DNA of 64,000 nucleotides from Aquabacterium sp. GTDB taxonomy: Bacteria > Pseudomonadota > Gammaproteobacteria > Burkholderiales > Burkholderiaceae_C. Of this stretch, positions 27,068-36,519 are shown one piece after another. How positions within the stretch are numbered: position 1 is the first letter of the stretch; every line of letters starts with the position of its first letter. The notes beneath the pieces are model-generated. The model was given only the letters and a program-made list of their open reading frames with translations. It did not search any database and had not been told where the DNA came from. The translations under genes were made by a program, and so were the position numbers. The stretch is taken from positions 233,098 through 297,097 of the forward strand of contig NZ_JAQSDR010000014.1 in NCBI RefSeq assembly GCF_029946005.1, given 5' to 3'.

Positions 27068-28201
27068 TTAAAAGTTATACCCGACCGTCATCATGAGCAC
27101 ATAAGGATCCAATGTCTGCTTTTGAGTGCGCGTGTAGTTACCCAAATTAGCTCCGCCATTGACGCGGTTGGCTGCATCCGCATTGTTACGGTATGCCTCC
27201 ATCCCCTTTAGCTGCCCCTCAAGAAGCGATTGTGATATCAAATACCTGAGATTTTCCCCTAACTGACCAGGCCAATAAGTAAAAATAGGAGAGGCCAATC
27301 GCGCCGTCCGGGCAGTAAATGATGTGTCATAAGTAGTAAGCGTGCTTTCTACTTTTCCTTTAAATTGCCCCACGCTGAAATTGAGATCCCATCGATCATC
27401 AATGGCGTACTTACCACCAACCAACCAACCCAAGCCCAGTGAACCTTTGCTACTCACTGTGGTCCTACCGCCCGTCCATCGTTCCAAAGATGGTGTGGCT
27501 TTAGTATCAAATGGAAGCAAATAATTTGCCGTTAAAGAAACTGACGGTCGAAATTTGTCATTCTTCTGACCGAAATAATAATGACCAAAGACGAGAAACC
27601 CTAGCGCCTTGGATGTGACAATTTTCCCCGCGTTTTGAAACGTGCCTGCTCCATATACATCAACAGAAAATGGCAATGCCATGACTGGGACCTCAATGGC
27701 CCAGTGCTTATCTTCGTCGAAATACATGCCAAGTGTTCCCACTACACCAGGCGCAGGATCAGCAAAGCGCGCTTTTACGTTGTCCGGCAAACCAAGAGAA
27801 TCCAGCCCGGTATACCTAGGATCCGCTGGGTTGGACGTACCAAACAAAATATCTCTGATAGCCCCACTCCCACTGTAAATCGATTCAGCATCAGCTCTTG
27901 TGCAAGTAGGAAATGTTAACGACCCATCATCCGGACAATACCAGCCACGCTCGCCGTCAACCGCGGCCCCAGTTGCGCTATTCGCTGGTGCAGACAAAAC
28001 AGGCCCCGACACATCCTTAGCTGCCTCTGACTTGTTATTCATCTTCAAGCCCAGCACACCAAACCGCGCAAAGATATTACGCGACGGCTCAATCTTGAGC
28101 TCCTTACCATACCGATCGGTTGTGGTTTCAGCGCCGGCGTTGGCCATGGCACCCAATAACATCAATCCAGCAACTGCACTCAAACGGAACGGCATTGTCA
28201 T
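27068..28201 (-). CDS. OmpW-like outer membrane beta-barrel protein
   Basis: 377 residues from the ATG at 28201, preceded by GGAGAC. Signal peptide MTMPFRLSAVAGLMLLGAMANAGA. Barrel-like alternating strands with OmpW-type features: RFGVLGLKMNNKS near the N-terminus, DPAPGVVGTLGMYFDEDKHWAIEVPVM, LTANYLLPFD, GSLGLGWLVGGKYAIDDRWDLNFSVGQF, and a C-terminal strand ending in YNF with terminal Phe, the usual outer-membrane insertion signal. It is longer than classic OmpW (about 210 residues), with an inserted loop holding two Cys (WYCPDDG..FPTC). Base composition is visibly richer in A and T than its neighbours, hinting at transfer. Ligand unknown. Confidence 0.7.
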   Translation of the reverse strand: MTMPFRLSAVAGLMLLGAMANAGAETTTDRYGKELKIEPSRNIFARFGVLGLKMNNKSEAAKDVSGPVLSAPANSATGAAVDGERGWYCPDDGSLTFPTCTRADAESIYSGSGAIRDILFGTSNPADPRYTGLDSLGLPDNVKARFADPAPGVVGTLGMYFDEDKHWAIEVPVMALPFSVDVYGAGTFQNAGKIVTSKALGFLVFGHYYFGQKNDKFRPSVSLTANYLLPFDTKATPSLERWTGGRTTVSSKGSLGLGWLVGGKYAIDDRWDLNFSVGQFKGKVESTLTTYDTSFTARTARLASPIFTYWPGQLGENLRYLISQSLLEGQLKGMEAYRNNADAANRVNGGANLGNYTRTQKQTLDPYVLMMTVGYNF

Positions 28202-28271
28202 ATTGTCTCCAGCGATGATAGGTTCTTTGGGGTCATTCCCCAATTATCGTCAATCGACCCAACCCTGATGT

Positions 28272-28303
28272 AAAAAACCGCCCTGTACTACAGAGCGGTT
28301 TTC
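28272..28303 (-). terminator. Terminator of the PEP-CTERM gene at 28.4 kb
   Basis: ACCGC and GCGGT arms with a second pairing CTGT/ACAG inside and A/T tracts on both sides. Same core (CCGCCCTG-like) as the terminators of the other PEP-CTERM paralogues. Confidence 0.7.
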
Positions 28304-28376
28304 TAGGGAAAGTACTGAACTTTCCCCGCCAAGTACCTCAATCAAAGTCCTGGCATTAAAGCGCGAACGCTTTAAC

Positions 28377-29198
28377 TTAGGCAGCGCGGCGGCGGCGAGC
28401 CACAGCAGCGATACCGACCAGGCCCAAACCCATCAACACGTAGGTTGAAGGCTCAGGAATAGCAGGCGCCGTGAAAGTACCGCCAGCTTGCGTGCCGCCC
28501 CAGTTGGCCGTGCGCACCAGGATGGCGACAGGGTCAGTGGCTGCGGTCGACAGGTTCAACGCAGTCAGGATGTTGGTAGCCGTCGTGCCATTCATGCGCA
28601 GGCTACCAGCCAAGCTGCCGCTGGCCGTGCCGTTGGCCACGCCACCAGCAACCGAAGTCACTTGGATGTTGCCGAGCGTGCCACCGATGACGCCAGGAAC
28701 GTCAGCAGTGAAGATAGCTTGCTTGCCGTAGGTCACCAAGGTGCCGGCATCAGTGCGCGAGTACAGGTTCGCGTAAATCGTCGAGTTGCCCAGGTTAACG
28801 TCGAAGTTAGCCATGTAGATGTTGTACTGGCTGATCGAGCCGTCATCGTTGAACACCGAGCGGCGGATGTTCACCAACGAATTGGCAGCTTGCAGCGAAG
28901 TCAACGCGTCACCAGTGATGGTGGCGGTGTTGAACGACAGGCTCACGTTGCCGGTAGCCTTGGTGTACACGGCCTTGTTGACCGCACCAGCGCCTGGCAG
29001 GCCAGGAACGGTAGGAATGGTAGCAGCAGTGATGATGCTGGAGCCAGAAGCGCTCAGAGCCGACAGAGCGTCAGCCGAGAAAGTCAGGCCACCCGAACCG
29101 GAGACAACGCTCCAGGTGCCGGCGTAAGGAGTCGCGCTGGCAGCGCCGACAGCCACGAACGCGGCAGCAGCCACGATGCTCTTGAATGCAAATTTCAT
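28377..29198 (-). CDS. PEP-CTERM sorting-domain protein, paralogue family member 3
   Basis: 273 residues from the ATG at 29198; the frame runs four codons further. Signal peptide MKFAFKSIVAAAAFVAVGAASA; mature part of about 220 residues; C-terminal PEP-CTERM signal PEPSTYVLMGLGLVGIAAVARRRR, meaning exosortase-dependent processing and surface or matrix release. Shared blocks: GGLTFSADALSALSASGSS, VNIRRSVFNDDGS, MANFDVNLGNSTIYANLYSRTDAG, YGKQAIFTADVPGVIGG, GSLAGSLRMNGTTATNILTALNLSTAATDPVAILVRTANWG. No exosortase gene is in the window. It is nearly identical over a long stretch to the paralogue at 47.1 kb on the other strand. Confidence 0.88.
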   Translation of the reverse strand: MKFAFKSIVAAAAFVAVGAASATPYAGTWSVVSGSGGLTFSADALSALSASGSSIITAATIPTVPGLPGAGAVNKAVYTKATGNVSLSFNTATITGDALTSLQAANSLVNIRRSVFNDDGSISQYNIYMANFDVNLGNSTIYANLYSRTDAGTLVTYGKQAIFTADVPGVIGGTLGNIQVTSVAGGVANGTASGSLAGSLRMNGTTATNILTALNLSTAATDPVAILVRTANWGGTQAGGTFTAPAIPEPSTYVLMGLGLVGIAAVARRRRAA

Positions 29199-29395
29199 AT
29201 TTATCTCCACACAAAGCGGTCCCTTTATTGGGAAATCACAAAATCTAAAGAGGCGTCCGCGTATTCCTCTTGTCGACTCACAGACTTTACCGATCTGTCT
29301 AGCTCAAGCATAAGGGCCTTTGGTCAGGCCAGACAACGGGGCAGGTGCGCATTGGCCCCCTTTGACGGAGTGAGAAACCCCAGTCCCGGCCTATG

Positions 29396-29412
29396 CCCCC
29401 CCTGACTAGGGG
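29396..29412 (-). promoter_or_regulatory. CCCCTAGTCAGGGG element upstream of the 28.4 kb PEP-CTERM gene
   Basis: Read on the minus strand as CCCCTAGTCAGGGGGG, about 200 bp before the start codon. Almost identical to 25161-25177 before secreted paralogue 1. Possible operator; it also lies just past the tyrS stop. Confidence 0.4.
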
Positions 29413-29452
29413 TGGGGTTGACCCTGCAAACAGTGACAACCCTGGGCAGCCA

Positions 29453-30712
29453 TCAAGCCAAAAACACCTTGGCGAACTTGCGCTTACCCACCTGAACCAC
29501 AAAAGTTCCCTCGGACAGCTTCAAAGTTTTGTCGCTGACCACGCCACCGTCCACCCGCACGCCACCTTGCTCGATCATGCGCATGGCCTCGCTCGATGAA
29601 GGCACCAGCCCGGCCTGCTTGAGCAAGGCCCCCATGCCCAAACCCGCACCATCGGCGGGCAGCGTCAGATGGACCTCGGGGATGTCATCGGGCACCCCGC
29701 CCTTGGAGCGATTCACGAAATCAGCCAGCGCGCCTTCGGCAGCTTGGAGCCCATGGAAGCGCGTTACCACCTCCTGGGCCAACAGCACCTTGGCATCTCT
29801 GGGATTGCGCCCTGCGGAACATTCAGCCTTGAGTTGAGCAATGCTGGACAGCGGTGCAAAGCTCAGCAACTCAAAGTAGGACCACATCAATTCGTCGGAA
29901 ATGCTCATGAGCTTGCCGAACATGCTGTTGGGCGCCTCGCTGATGCCCACGTAGTTGTTCTTGGATTTGGACATCTTTTCGACGCCATCCAACCCCACCA
30001 GCAAGGGCATGGTCAGGATGCACTGAGGCTCCTGCTTGTATTCGGATTGCAGGTGCCGCCCCATCAGGAGGTTGAATTTTTGGTCCGTGCCGCCCAGTTC
30101 CAGGTCGGATTTGAGCGCGACCGAGTCATAGCCCTGCATCAAGGGGTATAAAAACTCATGCACGCTGATCGGCGTGTTCGCCTTGAAGCGCTTGGTGAAG
30201 TCGTCGCGCTCCATCATGCGGGCCACGGTGTACCGCGACGCCAGTTGGATCATGCCGCGGGCGCCCAACGCGTCGCACCACTCGCTGTTCTGGCGTATTT
30301 CGGTGCGCTCAGGGTCGAGCACCAGGCTGGCCTGCTTGTAATAAGTCTCAGCGTTGAGCTTGATCTGCTCGGCGGTCAAGGGCGGGCGTGTGCTGTTGCG
30401 ACCTGAAGGGTCGCCAATCAAGGAAGTGAAATCTCCGATCAAGAAAATGACCGTGTGGCCGATATCCTGGAGTTGACGCAACTTGTTGAGCACCACGGTG
30501 TGACCCAGGTGGATGTCTGGCGCGGTGGGGTCCATGCCCAGCTTGATGCGCAGAGGCAGTTTGGTGGCCTCCGATCGAGCCAGCTTTTTCACCCACTCGG
30601 CCTCGGGCAGGAGTTCATCGCAACCACGGCGCGTGATGGCCAAAGCCTCGCGAACCCGGTCGGTGACGGGATGAGAAGGCGATGCTTCAGGGGGTTTTTC
30701 AGGGTGCAGCAT
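29453..30712 (-). CDS. tyrS: Tyrosyl-tRNA synthetase
   Basis: 419 residues. Class I synthetase: the HIGH-type motif HLGH is at residues 68-71, tyrosine-site residues fall in [15 protein letters not shown], the KMSKS motif ([10 protein letters not shown]) is near residue 250, and an S4 RNA-binding domain occupies about 355-419 ([20 protein letters not shown]). KMSKS with the longer form suggests the TyrZ-type branch common in Burkholderiales. It is divergent from the M23 peptidase gene. Confidence 0.96.
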   Translation of the reverse strand: MLHPEKPPEASPSHPVTDRVREALAITRRGCDELLPEAEWVKKLARSEATKLPLRIKLGMDPTAPDIHLGHTVVLNKLRQLQDIGHTVIFLIGDFTSLIGDPSGRNSTRPPLTAEQIKLNAETYYKQASLVLDPERTEIRQNSEWCDALGARGMIQLASRYTVARMMERDDFTKRFKANTPISVHEFLYPLMQGYDSVALKSDLELGGTDQKFNLLMGRHLQSEYKQEPQCILTMPLLVGLDGVEKMSKSKNNYVGISEAPNSMFGKLMSISDELMWSYFELLSFAPLSSIAQLKAECSAGRNPRDAKVLLAQEVVTRFHGLQAAEGALADFVNRSKGGVPDDIPEVHLTLPADGAGLGMGALLKQAGLVPSSSEAMRMIEQGGVRVDGGVVSDKTLKLSEGTFVVQVGKRKFAKVFLA

Positions 30713-30783
30713 ATTTACCGATGGGTGAAAATCTTACGGCAAGTGACAAGAGCGTGACGGCTATACTTGCTTTTCAGGGATTT

Positions 30784-30800
30784 TAGGGGACAGCCCCCTA
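30784..30800. promoter_or_regulatory. Perfect inverted repeat TAGGGG-N5-CCCCTA before the M23 gene
   Basis: TAGGGG (30784-30789), ACAGC, CCCCTA (30795-30800), ending 19 bp before the TTG start. It could be an operator or a hairpin near the translation start. The same CCCCTA half-sites occur upstream of the PEP-CTERM paralogues. Confidence 0.4.
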
Positions 30801-30819
30801 TGTAGCGGGAAATCGAGTT

Positions 30820-32253
30820 TTGGCTTCTTCTAACAACGACCTGTTCAGCACGCTGAAGTCTTTGCGCAGTTCAACCCTGGTGGGCTTGCAAGCCACGCAG
30901 GATGCCATGCACCGGCATCCTCGCCGGATCGCCGCCGCCGTGTTGGCGCTGCTGGCCGGCTCTACCATGACCGCGTTCGGTGTGGCCCCGCTGACGGCCG
31001 CTCAATTCAACACTCCACCCGCCATTTCGCAAATCAGCGAAGCCCTGCCCTTGCCGGATTTGGCTGGGCAAGTCGTTCAGCTGGATGAACAGGCACTGTC
31101 GCTTTACCGCAGCGATGTGACACGCAGCAGCGACACGATCGACACCTTGTTGAATCGCCTGGGCGTCAATGACCCGCAAGCCGCCGGTTTTCTGCGCACC
31201 GACCCCGCCGCACAGACCTTGCTGCTGGGGCGTCCCGGCAAAATGATCAAGGTGATCACCCTGCGTGGTCAATTGATGGAACTGGTGGCGCGCAGCCCAG
31301 CCCGGCAATCCGACCAGTTGGATTCGCACTTCACGCGGCTGACGGTCAGCCGCGCTGACGACCAAGCCCCCCTGTCCGCCCACACCGAGCAAGCGCCGCT
31401 GCAGGCCAGCACGCAGTTGGCGACCGGCACCATTTCGTCGTCCCTGTATGCGGCGGCCGACGAGGCCAACGTGCCCGACTCAATCACCAACCAGGTCGCC
31501 GAAATCTTTGGCAGCGACATCGACTTCCGCCGCGAACTTCGCAAGGGCGACGCCTTCAGCGTGCTCTATGAAGCCCACACGGCAGATGGCGAGCCCATCA
31601 CCTGGGGCGGATCAGCTGGCCGGGTCCTGGCGGCACGCTTCATCAACAAAGACAAAGTCCACAACGCCATCTGGTACCAAGAAGCTGGCCACAAAGGCGC
31701 GTACTTTGACATGAACGGCGTGAGCAAAACGCGCTCTTTCCTGGCATCTCCACTGGCTTTTTCCCGCGTCACCTCCGGCTTTTCGATGCGCTTTCACCCC
31801 ATCCTGCAGCGCTGGAAAGCGCATTTGGGGGTGGACTATGGCGCCCCCAACGGCACAGCCGTGCGCTCGGTCGGTGATGGCAAGGTGAGCTTTGCCGGAC
31901 GGCAAAATGGCTATGGCAATGTGATCGAGCTCCAACATTCGGGCGACCGCAAGACGGTTTACGCCCACCTGAGCCGCATCAACGTGAACGTGGGACAAAC
32001 CGTGGAGCAAGGCCAGTTGATCGGCGCCGTGGGCGCCACCGGCTGGGCCACGGGGCCTCACCTTCACTTTGAGTTCAAGGTCAATGGGCGCCAAGTGGAC
32101 CCCATCGCAATTGCGCGTGCTTCAGAAAGCACGCAGTTGTCGCCACAGGCACTGGCTCAATTCAAGCAGATGGTCGTGAGCATTGCGCAACGGCTCGACA
32201 CGGCCGAGCAGCAAAGCTTGGCAGGCACCCATTCAACAGCCCGCTTCGAATAA
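30820..32253 (+). CDS. M23-family murein endopeptidase
   Basis: 477 residues from a TTG start at 30820; the next ATG would be at about 30907. One membrane span near residues 40-60 (RIAAAVLALLAGSTMTAFGVAPL), a LysM/OPA-like region in the middle, then the LytM/M23 domain (about 325-430): SGFSMRFHP, zinc ligands in HLGVDYG, VYAHLSRI, and the final HLHFE. All metal ligands are present, so it should cut peptide cross-links in the periplasm, as MepM-type enzymes do. It is followed after 6 bp by anmK, and a bactofilin gene lies close by. M23 peptidases and bactofilins often act together in cell shape. Confidence 0.9.
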   Translation: MASSNNDLFSTLKSLRSSTLVGLQATQDAMHRHPRRIAAAVLALLAGSTMTAFGVAPLTAAQFNTPPAISQISEALPLPDLAGQVVQLDEQALSLYRSDVTRSSDTIDTLLNRLGVNDPQAAGFLRTDPAAQTLLLGRPGKMIKVITLRGQLMELVARSPARQSDQLDSHFTRLTVSRADDQAPLSAHTEQAPLQASTQLATGTISSSLYAAADEANVPDSITNQVAEIFGSDIDFRRELRKGDAFSVLYEAHTADGEPITWGGSAGRVLAARFINKDKVHNAIWYQEAGHKGAYFDMNGVSKTRSFLASPLAFSRVTSGFSMRFHPILQRWKAHLGVDYGAPNGTAVRSVGDGKVSFAGRQNGYGNVIELQHSGDRKTVYAHLSRINVNVGQTVEQGQLIGAVGATGWATGPHLHFEFKVNGRQVDPIAIARASESTQLSPQALAQFKQMVVSIAQRLDTAEQQSLAGTHSTARFE

Positions 32254-32259
32254 AGCTTG

Positions 32260-33378
32260 ATGAAACCGGCTCACGGAGAGCTTTACATTGGCTTGATGTC
32301 GGGCACTTCGCTGGATGGGATCGACGGCGTCCTGATGGACCTGGGCTCACCGCCCCTTTGGCGCTCGTTGGCCCATGCACATCAACCGTTTGACCCCGCC
32401 CTCAAACGCACCCTGCTGGCGCTGAACACCCCCGGCTCGAACGAATTGCACCTGGCCGCACTGGCGGCGCAAGACTTGGTGAAAAGCTGCTCGCAAGTGG
32501 TAACCAAGGTTTGCGCACGCGCCGGAGTGACGCCCGCCCAGATCCGCGCCATTGGCGCTCACGGCCAAACCGTTCGCCATCGGCCGGAACTGGGTTACAC
32601 ACTGCAACTCAATGCACCCGCAGTGCTGGCAGAACTGACAGGCATAGACGTGGTGGCTGATTTTCGCAGCCGTGACGTGGCCGCCGGTGGACAAGGCGCG
32701 CCGCTGGTGCCTGCCTTTCACCAAGCCTTGTTTGAACACCCCACAGAGACGGTGGTGGTGCTGAACGTGGGCGGCATGGCCAACCTCAGCATCTTGCGGG
32801 CACCTCACCCGCCGCTGGGTTTTGACTGCGGTCCAGGCAATGCCTTGATGGATGCTTGGTGCGAACAGCACACTGGCCAAGCCTACGATGAAGATGGCGC
32901 CTGGGGGGCCCAAGGGCAGGTGAACCCAGTCGCGCTTGACGTGGCCCTTTCAGACCCCTTCTTTGCACTGCCCCCACCCAAGAGCACGGGACGAGACTTG
33001 TTCAACCCAAGCTGGCTGCAGCAATGGCTGAACCACGCAAACCTGGCACACCAGTCGGCCCAGGATGTTCAGGCCACGCTTTGCGAGTTGACCGCCCGCA
33101 GCGCCGCCGTGGCCGTGAAGGCCTTCGCGCCAAGCGCCCGTCAGTTGGTGGTGTGTGGTGGGGGCGCCCTCAATGGTGCGCTGATGCAGCGCCTGCAAAC
33201 CAATCTGCCTGGCGTGCTGGTGCAACCCTCAGATGCCCACGGCTTGCCCGTGATGCAGGTTGAAGCCGCTGCCTTTGCCTGGCTCGCACAGCGCCATGTC
33301 CACCATCTGGTCGGCAATGTGCCGCAAGTGACAGGCGCGAAGGGCGCACGCGTGCTGGGCGCCCTCTACCCCGCTTGA
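32260..33378 (+). CDS. anmK: Anhydro-N-acetylmuramic acid kinase
   Basis: 372 residues from the ATG at 32260 (a TTG one codon earlier is also open). Converts anhydroMurNAc from murein turnover to MurNAc-6-phosphate. Motifs: GLMSGTSLDGIDGVL at the N-terminus, GAHGQTVRH, VADFRSRDVAAGGQGAPLVPAFH, VLNVGGMANLS, and DCGPGNALMD (sugar and ATP sites). Begins 6 bp after the M23 peptidase stop; converges with erpA. Confidence 0.95.
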   Translation: MKPAHGELYIGLMSGTSLDGIDGVLMDLGSPPLWRSLAHAHQPFDPALKRTLLALNTPGSNELHLAALAAQDLVKSCSQVVTKVCARAGVTPAQIRAIGAHGQTVRHRPELGYTLQLNAPAVLAELTGIDVVADFRSRDVAAGGQGAPLVPAFHQALFEHPTETVVVLNVGGMANLSILRAPHPPLGFDCGPGNALMDAWCEQHTGQAYDEDGAWGAQGQVNPVALDVALSDPFFALPPPKSTGRDLFNPSWLQQWLNHANLAHQSAQDVQATLCELTARSAAVAVKAFAPSARQLVVCGGGALNGALMQRLQTNLPGVLVQPSDAHGLPVMQVEAAAFAWLAQRHVHHLVGNVPQVTGAKGARVLGALYPA

Positions 33379-33389
33379 TCCCCGCGGGA

Positions 33390-33773
33390 TCAAGCCGAGA
33401 AACTGGAGCCGCAACCGCAGGTGGTCGTGGCGTTCGGATTGCGGATCACAAACTGCGCGCCTTCCAGGTCGTCCTTGTAGTCGATCTCGGCACCCACCAG
33501 GTACTGCAGGCTCATGGCATCGATCAGCAAGGAAACGCCATTCTTCTCCATCCGGGTGTCGTCTTCGTTCACGATCTCGTCGAACGTGAAGCCATATTGA
33601 AAGCCGGAGCAGCCGCCGCCTTGCACGAACACGCGCAGCTTCAAGTCTGGATTGCCTTCTTCGGCGACCAATTCTGCCACCTTGCCTGCCGCGCTGTCGG
33701 TGAACACGATGGGAGCAGGGGGCATGTCGCCAGCCAAGGCTTCGGGGGCGGTAGTTTCAAGAACAGCGGTCAT
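33390..33773 (-). CDS. erpA: Iron-sulfur cluster insertion protein ErpA
   Basis: 127 residues. A-type carrier; the three cluster cysteines are visible in [13 protein letters not shown] and the C-terminal [10 protein letters not shown]. Conserved [13 protein letters not shown]. An Ala/Pro-rich N-terminal tail of about 20 residues precedes the domain, usual in Burkholderiales. Delivers Fe-S clusters to apoproteins such as MiaB, also encoded in this window. Confidence 0.95.
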   Translation of the reverse strand: MTAVLETTAPEALAGDMPPAPIVFTDSAAGKVAELVAEEGNPDLKLRVFVQGGGCSGFQYGFTFDEIVNEDDTRMEKNGVSLLIDAMSLQYLVGAEIDYKDDLEGAQFVIRNPNATTTCGCGSSFSA

Positions 33774-33811
33774 GGGAATACTCCAGGTACAAATTAAGAG
33801 GCGAGCAGTGC

Positions 33812-34207
33812 TCAGCCATTGTTCGAAGCCAGCTTCAAAGCTGCGGGCTTTTCATCGGATTTCAAGGGGTGCAACTCACCATCAATGGTGGCGCCCTGGT
33901 GCATTTCCAGAGCCTCGTAGCGTACATCACCCACGATGCGCGCCTTGGGCTGCAACTCCAGCAAATCTTCAGCGATCACCGGGCCGTTCACCGTGCCATT
34001 GATGATGACATGACCAGCCCTGACCTTGCCGGTGACCTTGGCTTTGTCACTGATGACCAGCAAGGAACGGCCTTCGCCGGTGCAAGTGATGTTGCCAATC
34101 ACTTCGCCATCGATGCGCAAGCCATCGGCAAAGCGCAACTCGCCAGTGATGACGGTGCCTTCACCCACCAGGGTGCGAATGAGGGGGGTCTTCTTCCAAC
34201 CAAACAT
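33812..34207 (-). CDS. Bactofilin (polymer-forming cytoskeletal protein)
   Basis: 131 residues from the ATG at 34207, with the strong site AAGGAGCG. Starts [30 protein letters not shown], then a right-handed beta-helix with repeating turns such as [55 protein letters not shown], the bactofilin core. Polymerises without nucleotide and scaffolds envelope enzymes. Lies downstream of argC and the DUF6776-like gene, and near the M23 endopeptidase. Confidence 0.9.
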   Translation of the reverse strand: MFGWKKTPLIRTLVGEGTVITGELRFADGLRIDGEVIGNITCTGEGRSLLVISDKAKVTGKVRAGHVIINGTVNGPVIAEDLLELQPKARIVGDVRYEALEMHQGATIDGELHPLKSDEKPAALKLASNNG

Positions 34208-34224
34208 CAAGGCGCTCCTTATGA

Positions 34225-34944
34225 TCACATCCGCAGGGATTGCGTGGCGACTTCCTTGCCATTGTCGTCAAGCACCCGCACCTGAACCTGCTTCACCACG
34301 GCATTGGCAGGGTATTGAACCGTGCCATCCACACGGCGATACTGTTTGAATTGCAAAGGCTGGCTCACCACAGGGCCCGGCTGAATCCATGGCTTGCCAT
34401 CAAAGGTGCCGGACAACAGCAACTCGTAGCGGCCTTTGAACTCGGGCTGCACGCGCCCGCCATGTTGCATCACCAGCACCTGAAAGCGCAACTGCCCCTG
34501 AGCAGGCAGGTCCGCCTGCAGCCCCCGCACCGACAAGCCTTCGCTGGAGGCCGGCAGCAGGCGCTCGAAAAAACCAAGGTCGTCCTTCAAAGCCTGGTTT
34601 TCAGATTCCAGGGCCTTGACCTGCTCGGTCAGCCGCGTTTGGGTGGCGCGTTCGGCCTTGATCAGGCTGTCGGCGGCATTGGCCAGGGATTGTGCGCGGT
34701 CGCGTTCCTGGCGAGTATCGTCCAGCTGCTGGCGAACCTGCACCAGGTCGTTGGAGCTCAGCCGCGCGCCACGGTTCAAGCCTGCAATGTTGCGCCCGAA
34801 CTCAAACGCCCAAAGGCCGATCGCCCCTGAAAACCCCAACACCAAGGCGGCCAGCACCCAACGCACCGGCCAAGGCAGGTGGCTGCGCACCGACATGTGC
34901 GGCGCGCTGATCGACAGGCGCCGCCTGATCAGCCGCCAACGCAT
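34225..34944 (-). CDS. DUF6776-like membrane protein with coiled coil
   Basis: 239 residues from the ATG at 34944, which overlaps the argC stop by one base (TGATG). Basic N-terminus, one span (about residues 28-48: WVLAALVLGFSGAIGLWAFEFG), then a coiled coil (about 62-122, with QQLDDTRQERDRAQSLAN and QVKALESENQALKDDLGFFERLLP) and a beta-rich C-terminal part (FQVLVMQHGGRVQPEFKGRYELLLSG). The DLGFFERLLP block followed by the beta domain fits the family called DUF6776. Function unknown; its operon position just before bactofilin suggests an envelope role. Confidence 0.7.
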   Translation of the reverse strand: MRWRLIRRRLSISAPHMSVRSHLPWPVRWVLAALVLGFSGAIGLWAFEFGRNIAGLNRGARLSSNDLVQVRQQLDDTRQERDRAQSLANAADSLIKAERATQTRLTEQVKALESENQALKDDLGFFERLLPASSEGLSVRGLQADLPAQGQLRFQVLVMQHGGRVQPEFKGRYELLLSGTFDGKPWIQPGPVVSQPLQFKQYRRVDGTVQYPANAVVKQVQVRVLDDNGKEVATQSLRM

Positions 34945-35981
34945 CAGGGCAGGACCGGCACGTGGGTCAGCCCCAAGTGTTCTTCCAGACCACACATCAG
35001 ATTCATGCACTGAACGGCCTGACCTGAGGCGCCCTTGGTGAGGTTGTCTTCCACCACGAGCACCATGACGGTGTCGGGCAAGGGCCGGTGCACCGCGATG
35101 CGCACGGTGTTGCTGGCGCGCACACTGCGGGTCTCGGGCGCACTGCCCGCAGGCAGCACATCGACGAAACGCTCGCCTTTGTAAAAGGACTCGTACAAGG
35201 CTTGCAGATCAGCCGCCTGACCCTCGCTGTTAAGGCGGGCGTACAAGGTGGAATGGATGCCGCGGATCAAGGGCAGCAGGTGCGGCACGAACAGGCAGTT
35301 CACGCTGTCGTCGCCCGCGATGATGCGCAGTTGCTGGTTGATCTCGGGGCCATGCCGGTGGCCCTTGACGCCATAGGCCTTGAAGTTGTCGCTGGCCTCG
35401 GCCATCAGGGTGTGGACCTCGGCCTTGCGCCCTGCCCCGGACACGCCCGAAGCGCAGTTGGCGATCAGGTGCGTGGGGTCGATCAACTTGTGCTTGAGCA
35501 AAGGCGCGTAGCCCAGTTGCACCGACGTCGGGTAGCAGCCGGGATTGCCGATGATGCGGGCCTTCTTGATGGCCTCGCGGTTGATCTCGGGCAGGCCATA
35601 AACCGCCTCGGCCAGCAGATCGGGGCAGCTGTGCGCCATGCCGTACCACTGCTCGAACTCGGCCAGGTTTTGCAGGCGGAAATCCGCCGCCAAATCAATC
35701 ACCTTGACGCCCGCGGCCAGCAACTCGCGCGCTTGTGCCATGGCCACGCCATGCGGCGTGGCGAAGAACACCACATCGCAGGCCTTCAGGTCGGCCTCAT
35801 CGGGGGTCACGAAAGGCAAGTCGACATGGCCACGCAAGCTGGGGTACATGTCGGACACGGGCATGCCCGCTTCCTTGCGGCTGGTGATGGCCTGGATCTG
35901 AACCTGGGGATGCTGACACAACAGGCGCAGCAACTCGACGCCCGTGTAGCCCGTGCCACCAACGATGCCGACCTTGATCAT
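34944..35981 (-). CDS. argC: N-acetyl-gamma-glutamyl-phosphate reductase
   Basis: 345 residues. NADPH-dependent third step of arginine synthesis. N-terminal Rossmann motif [17 protein letters not shown]; catalytic Cys in [31 protein letters not shown]-terminal [16 protein letters not shown]. Normal length for the long type 1 form. Lies between the rpsI terminator and the DUF6776-like gene; translational coupling to the latter is likely. Confidence 0.95.
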   Translation of the reverse strand: MIKVGIVGGTGYTGVELLRLLCQHPQVQIQAITSRKEAGMPVSDMYPSLRGHVDLPFVTPDEADLKACDVVFFATPHGVAMAQARELLAAGVKVIDLAADFRLQNLAEFEQWYGMAHSCPDLLAEAVYGLPEINREAIKKARIIGNPGCYPTSVQLGYAPLLKHKLIDPTHLIANCASGVSGAGRKAEVHTLMAEASDNFKAYGVKGHRHGPEINQQLRIIAGDDSVNCLFVPHLLPLIRGIHSTLYARLNSEGQAADLQALYESFYKGERFVDVLPAGSAPETRSVRASNTVRIAVHRPLPDTVMVLVVEDNLTKGASGQAVQCMNLMCGLEEHLGLTHVPVLP

Positions 35982-36034
35982 GATGATTCCTTTGATGCCT
36001 GGAGCGAAGAAAAGCTCGCCATTCTAGGGTGAAT

Positions 36035-36067
36035 GAAAAAACCCGCCGCAGTTGCCTGGGCGGGTTT
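36035..36067 (-). terminator. Terminator of the rplM-rpsI operon
   Basis: On the minus strand AACCCGCC, loop, GGCGGGTT and a run of T residues (arms at 36040-36047 and 36059-36066). Lies about 50 bp past the rpsI stop. Confidence 0.75.
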
Positions 36068-36117
36068 CCTGGTAACAGATGCCTGCCCAAACAGCAGCAG
36101 GCTCTGACCAAATCGGA

Positions 36118-36510
36118 TCAGCGCTTGCTGAATTGCTTCCGGCGACGAGCACCGTGCAGACCGACCTTCTTACGTTCGACTTCGCGAGCATCGCGGGTCA
36201 CGAAACCGGCGCGGCTCAAGTCAGGCTTGAGTGCTGCGTCGAAATCGATCAGAGCGCGGGTCACGCCATGGCGCACAGCGCCGGCTTGACCAGACTCGCC
36301 GCCACCCTTGACGCTGACCTTGATGTCGAAAGCTTCGACATTGTTCGTCAGGAACAGGGGTTGCTTGACAATCATGATCGAGGTTTGACGGCCGAAGTAG
36401 TCTTCGACTGTCTTGCCATTGACCATGATTTGGCCGGTGCCCTTCTTGATGAAGACGCGGGCGATGGACGACTTGCGACGTCCGGTGCCATAGTTCCAAT
36501 TACCGATCAT
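36118..36510 (-). CDS. rpsI: 30S ribosomal protein S9
   Basis: 130 residues. Typical S9: [44 protein letters not shown], and the conserved C-terminus [15 protein letters not shown], whose last Arg reaches the P-site tRNA. Nine bp after the rplM stop, in the standard rplM-rpsI order. Confidence 0.98.
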   Translation of the reverse strand: MIGNWNYGTGRRKSSIARVFIKKGTGQIMVNGKTVEDYFGRQTSIMIVKQPLFLTNNVEAFDIKVSVKGGGESGQAGAVRHGVTRALIDFDAALKPDLSRAGFVTRDAREVERKKVGLHGARRRKQFSKR

Positions 36511-36519
36511 GGCCGCTCC

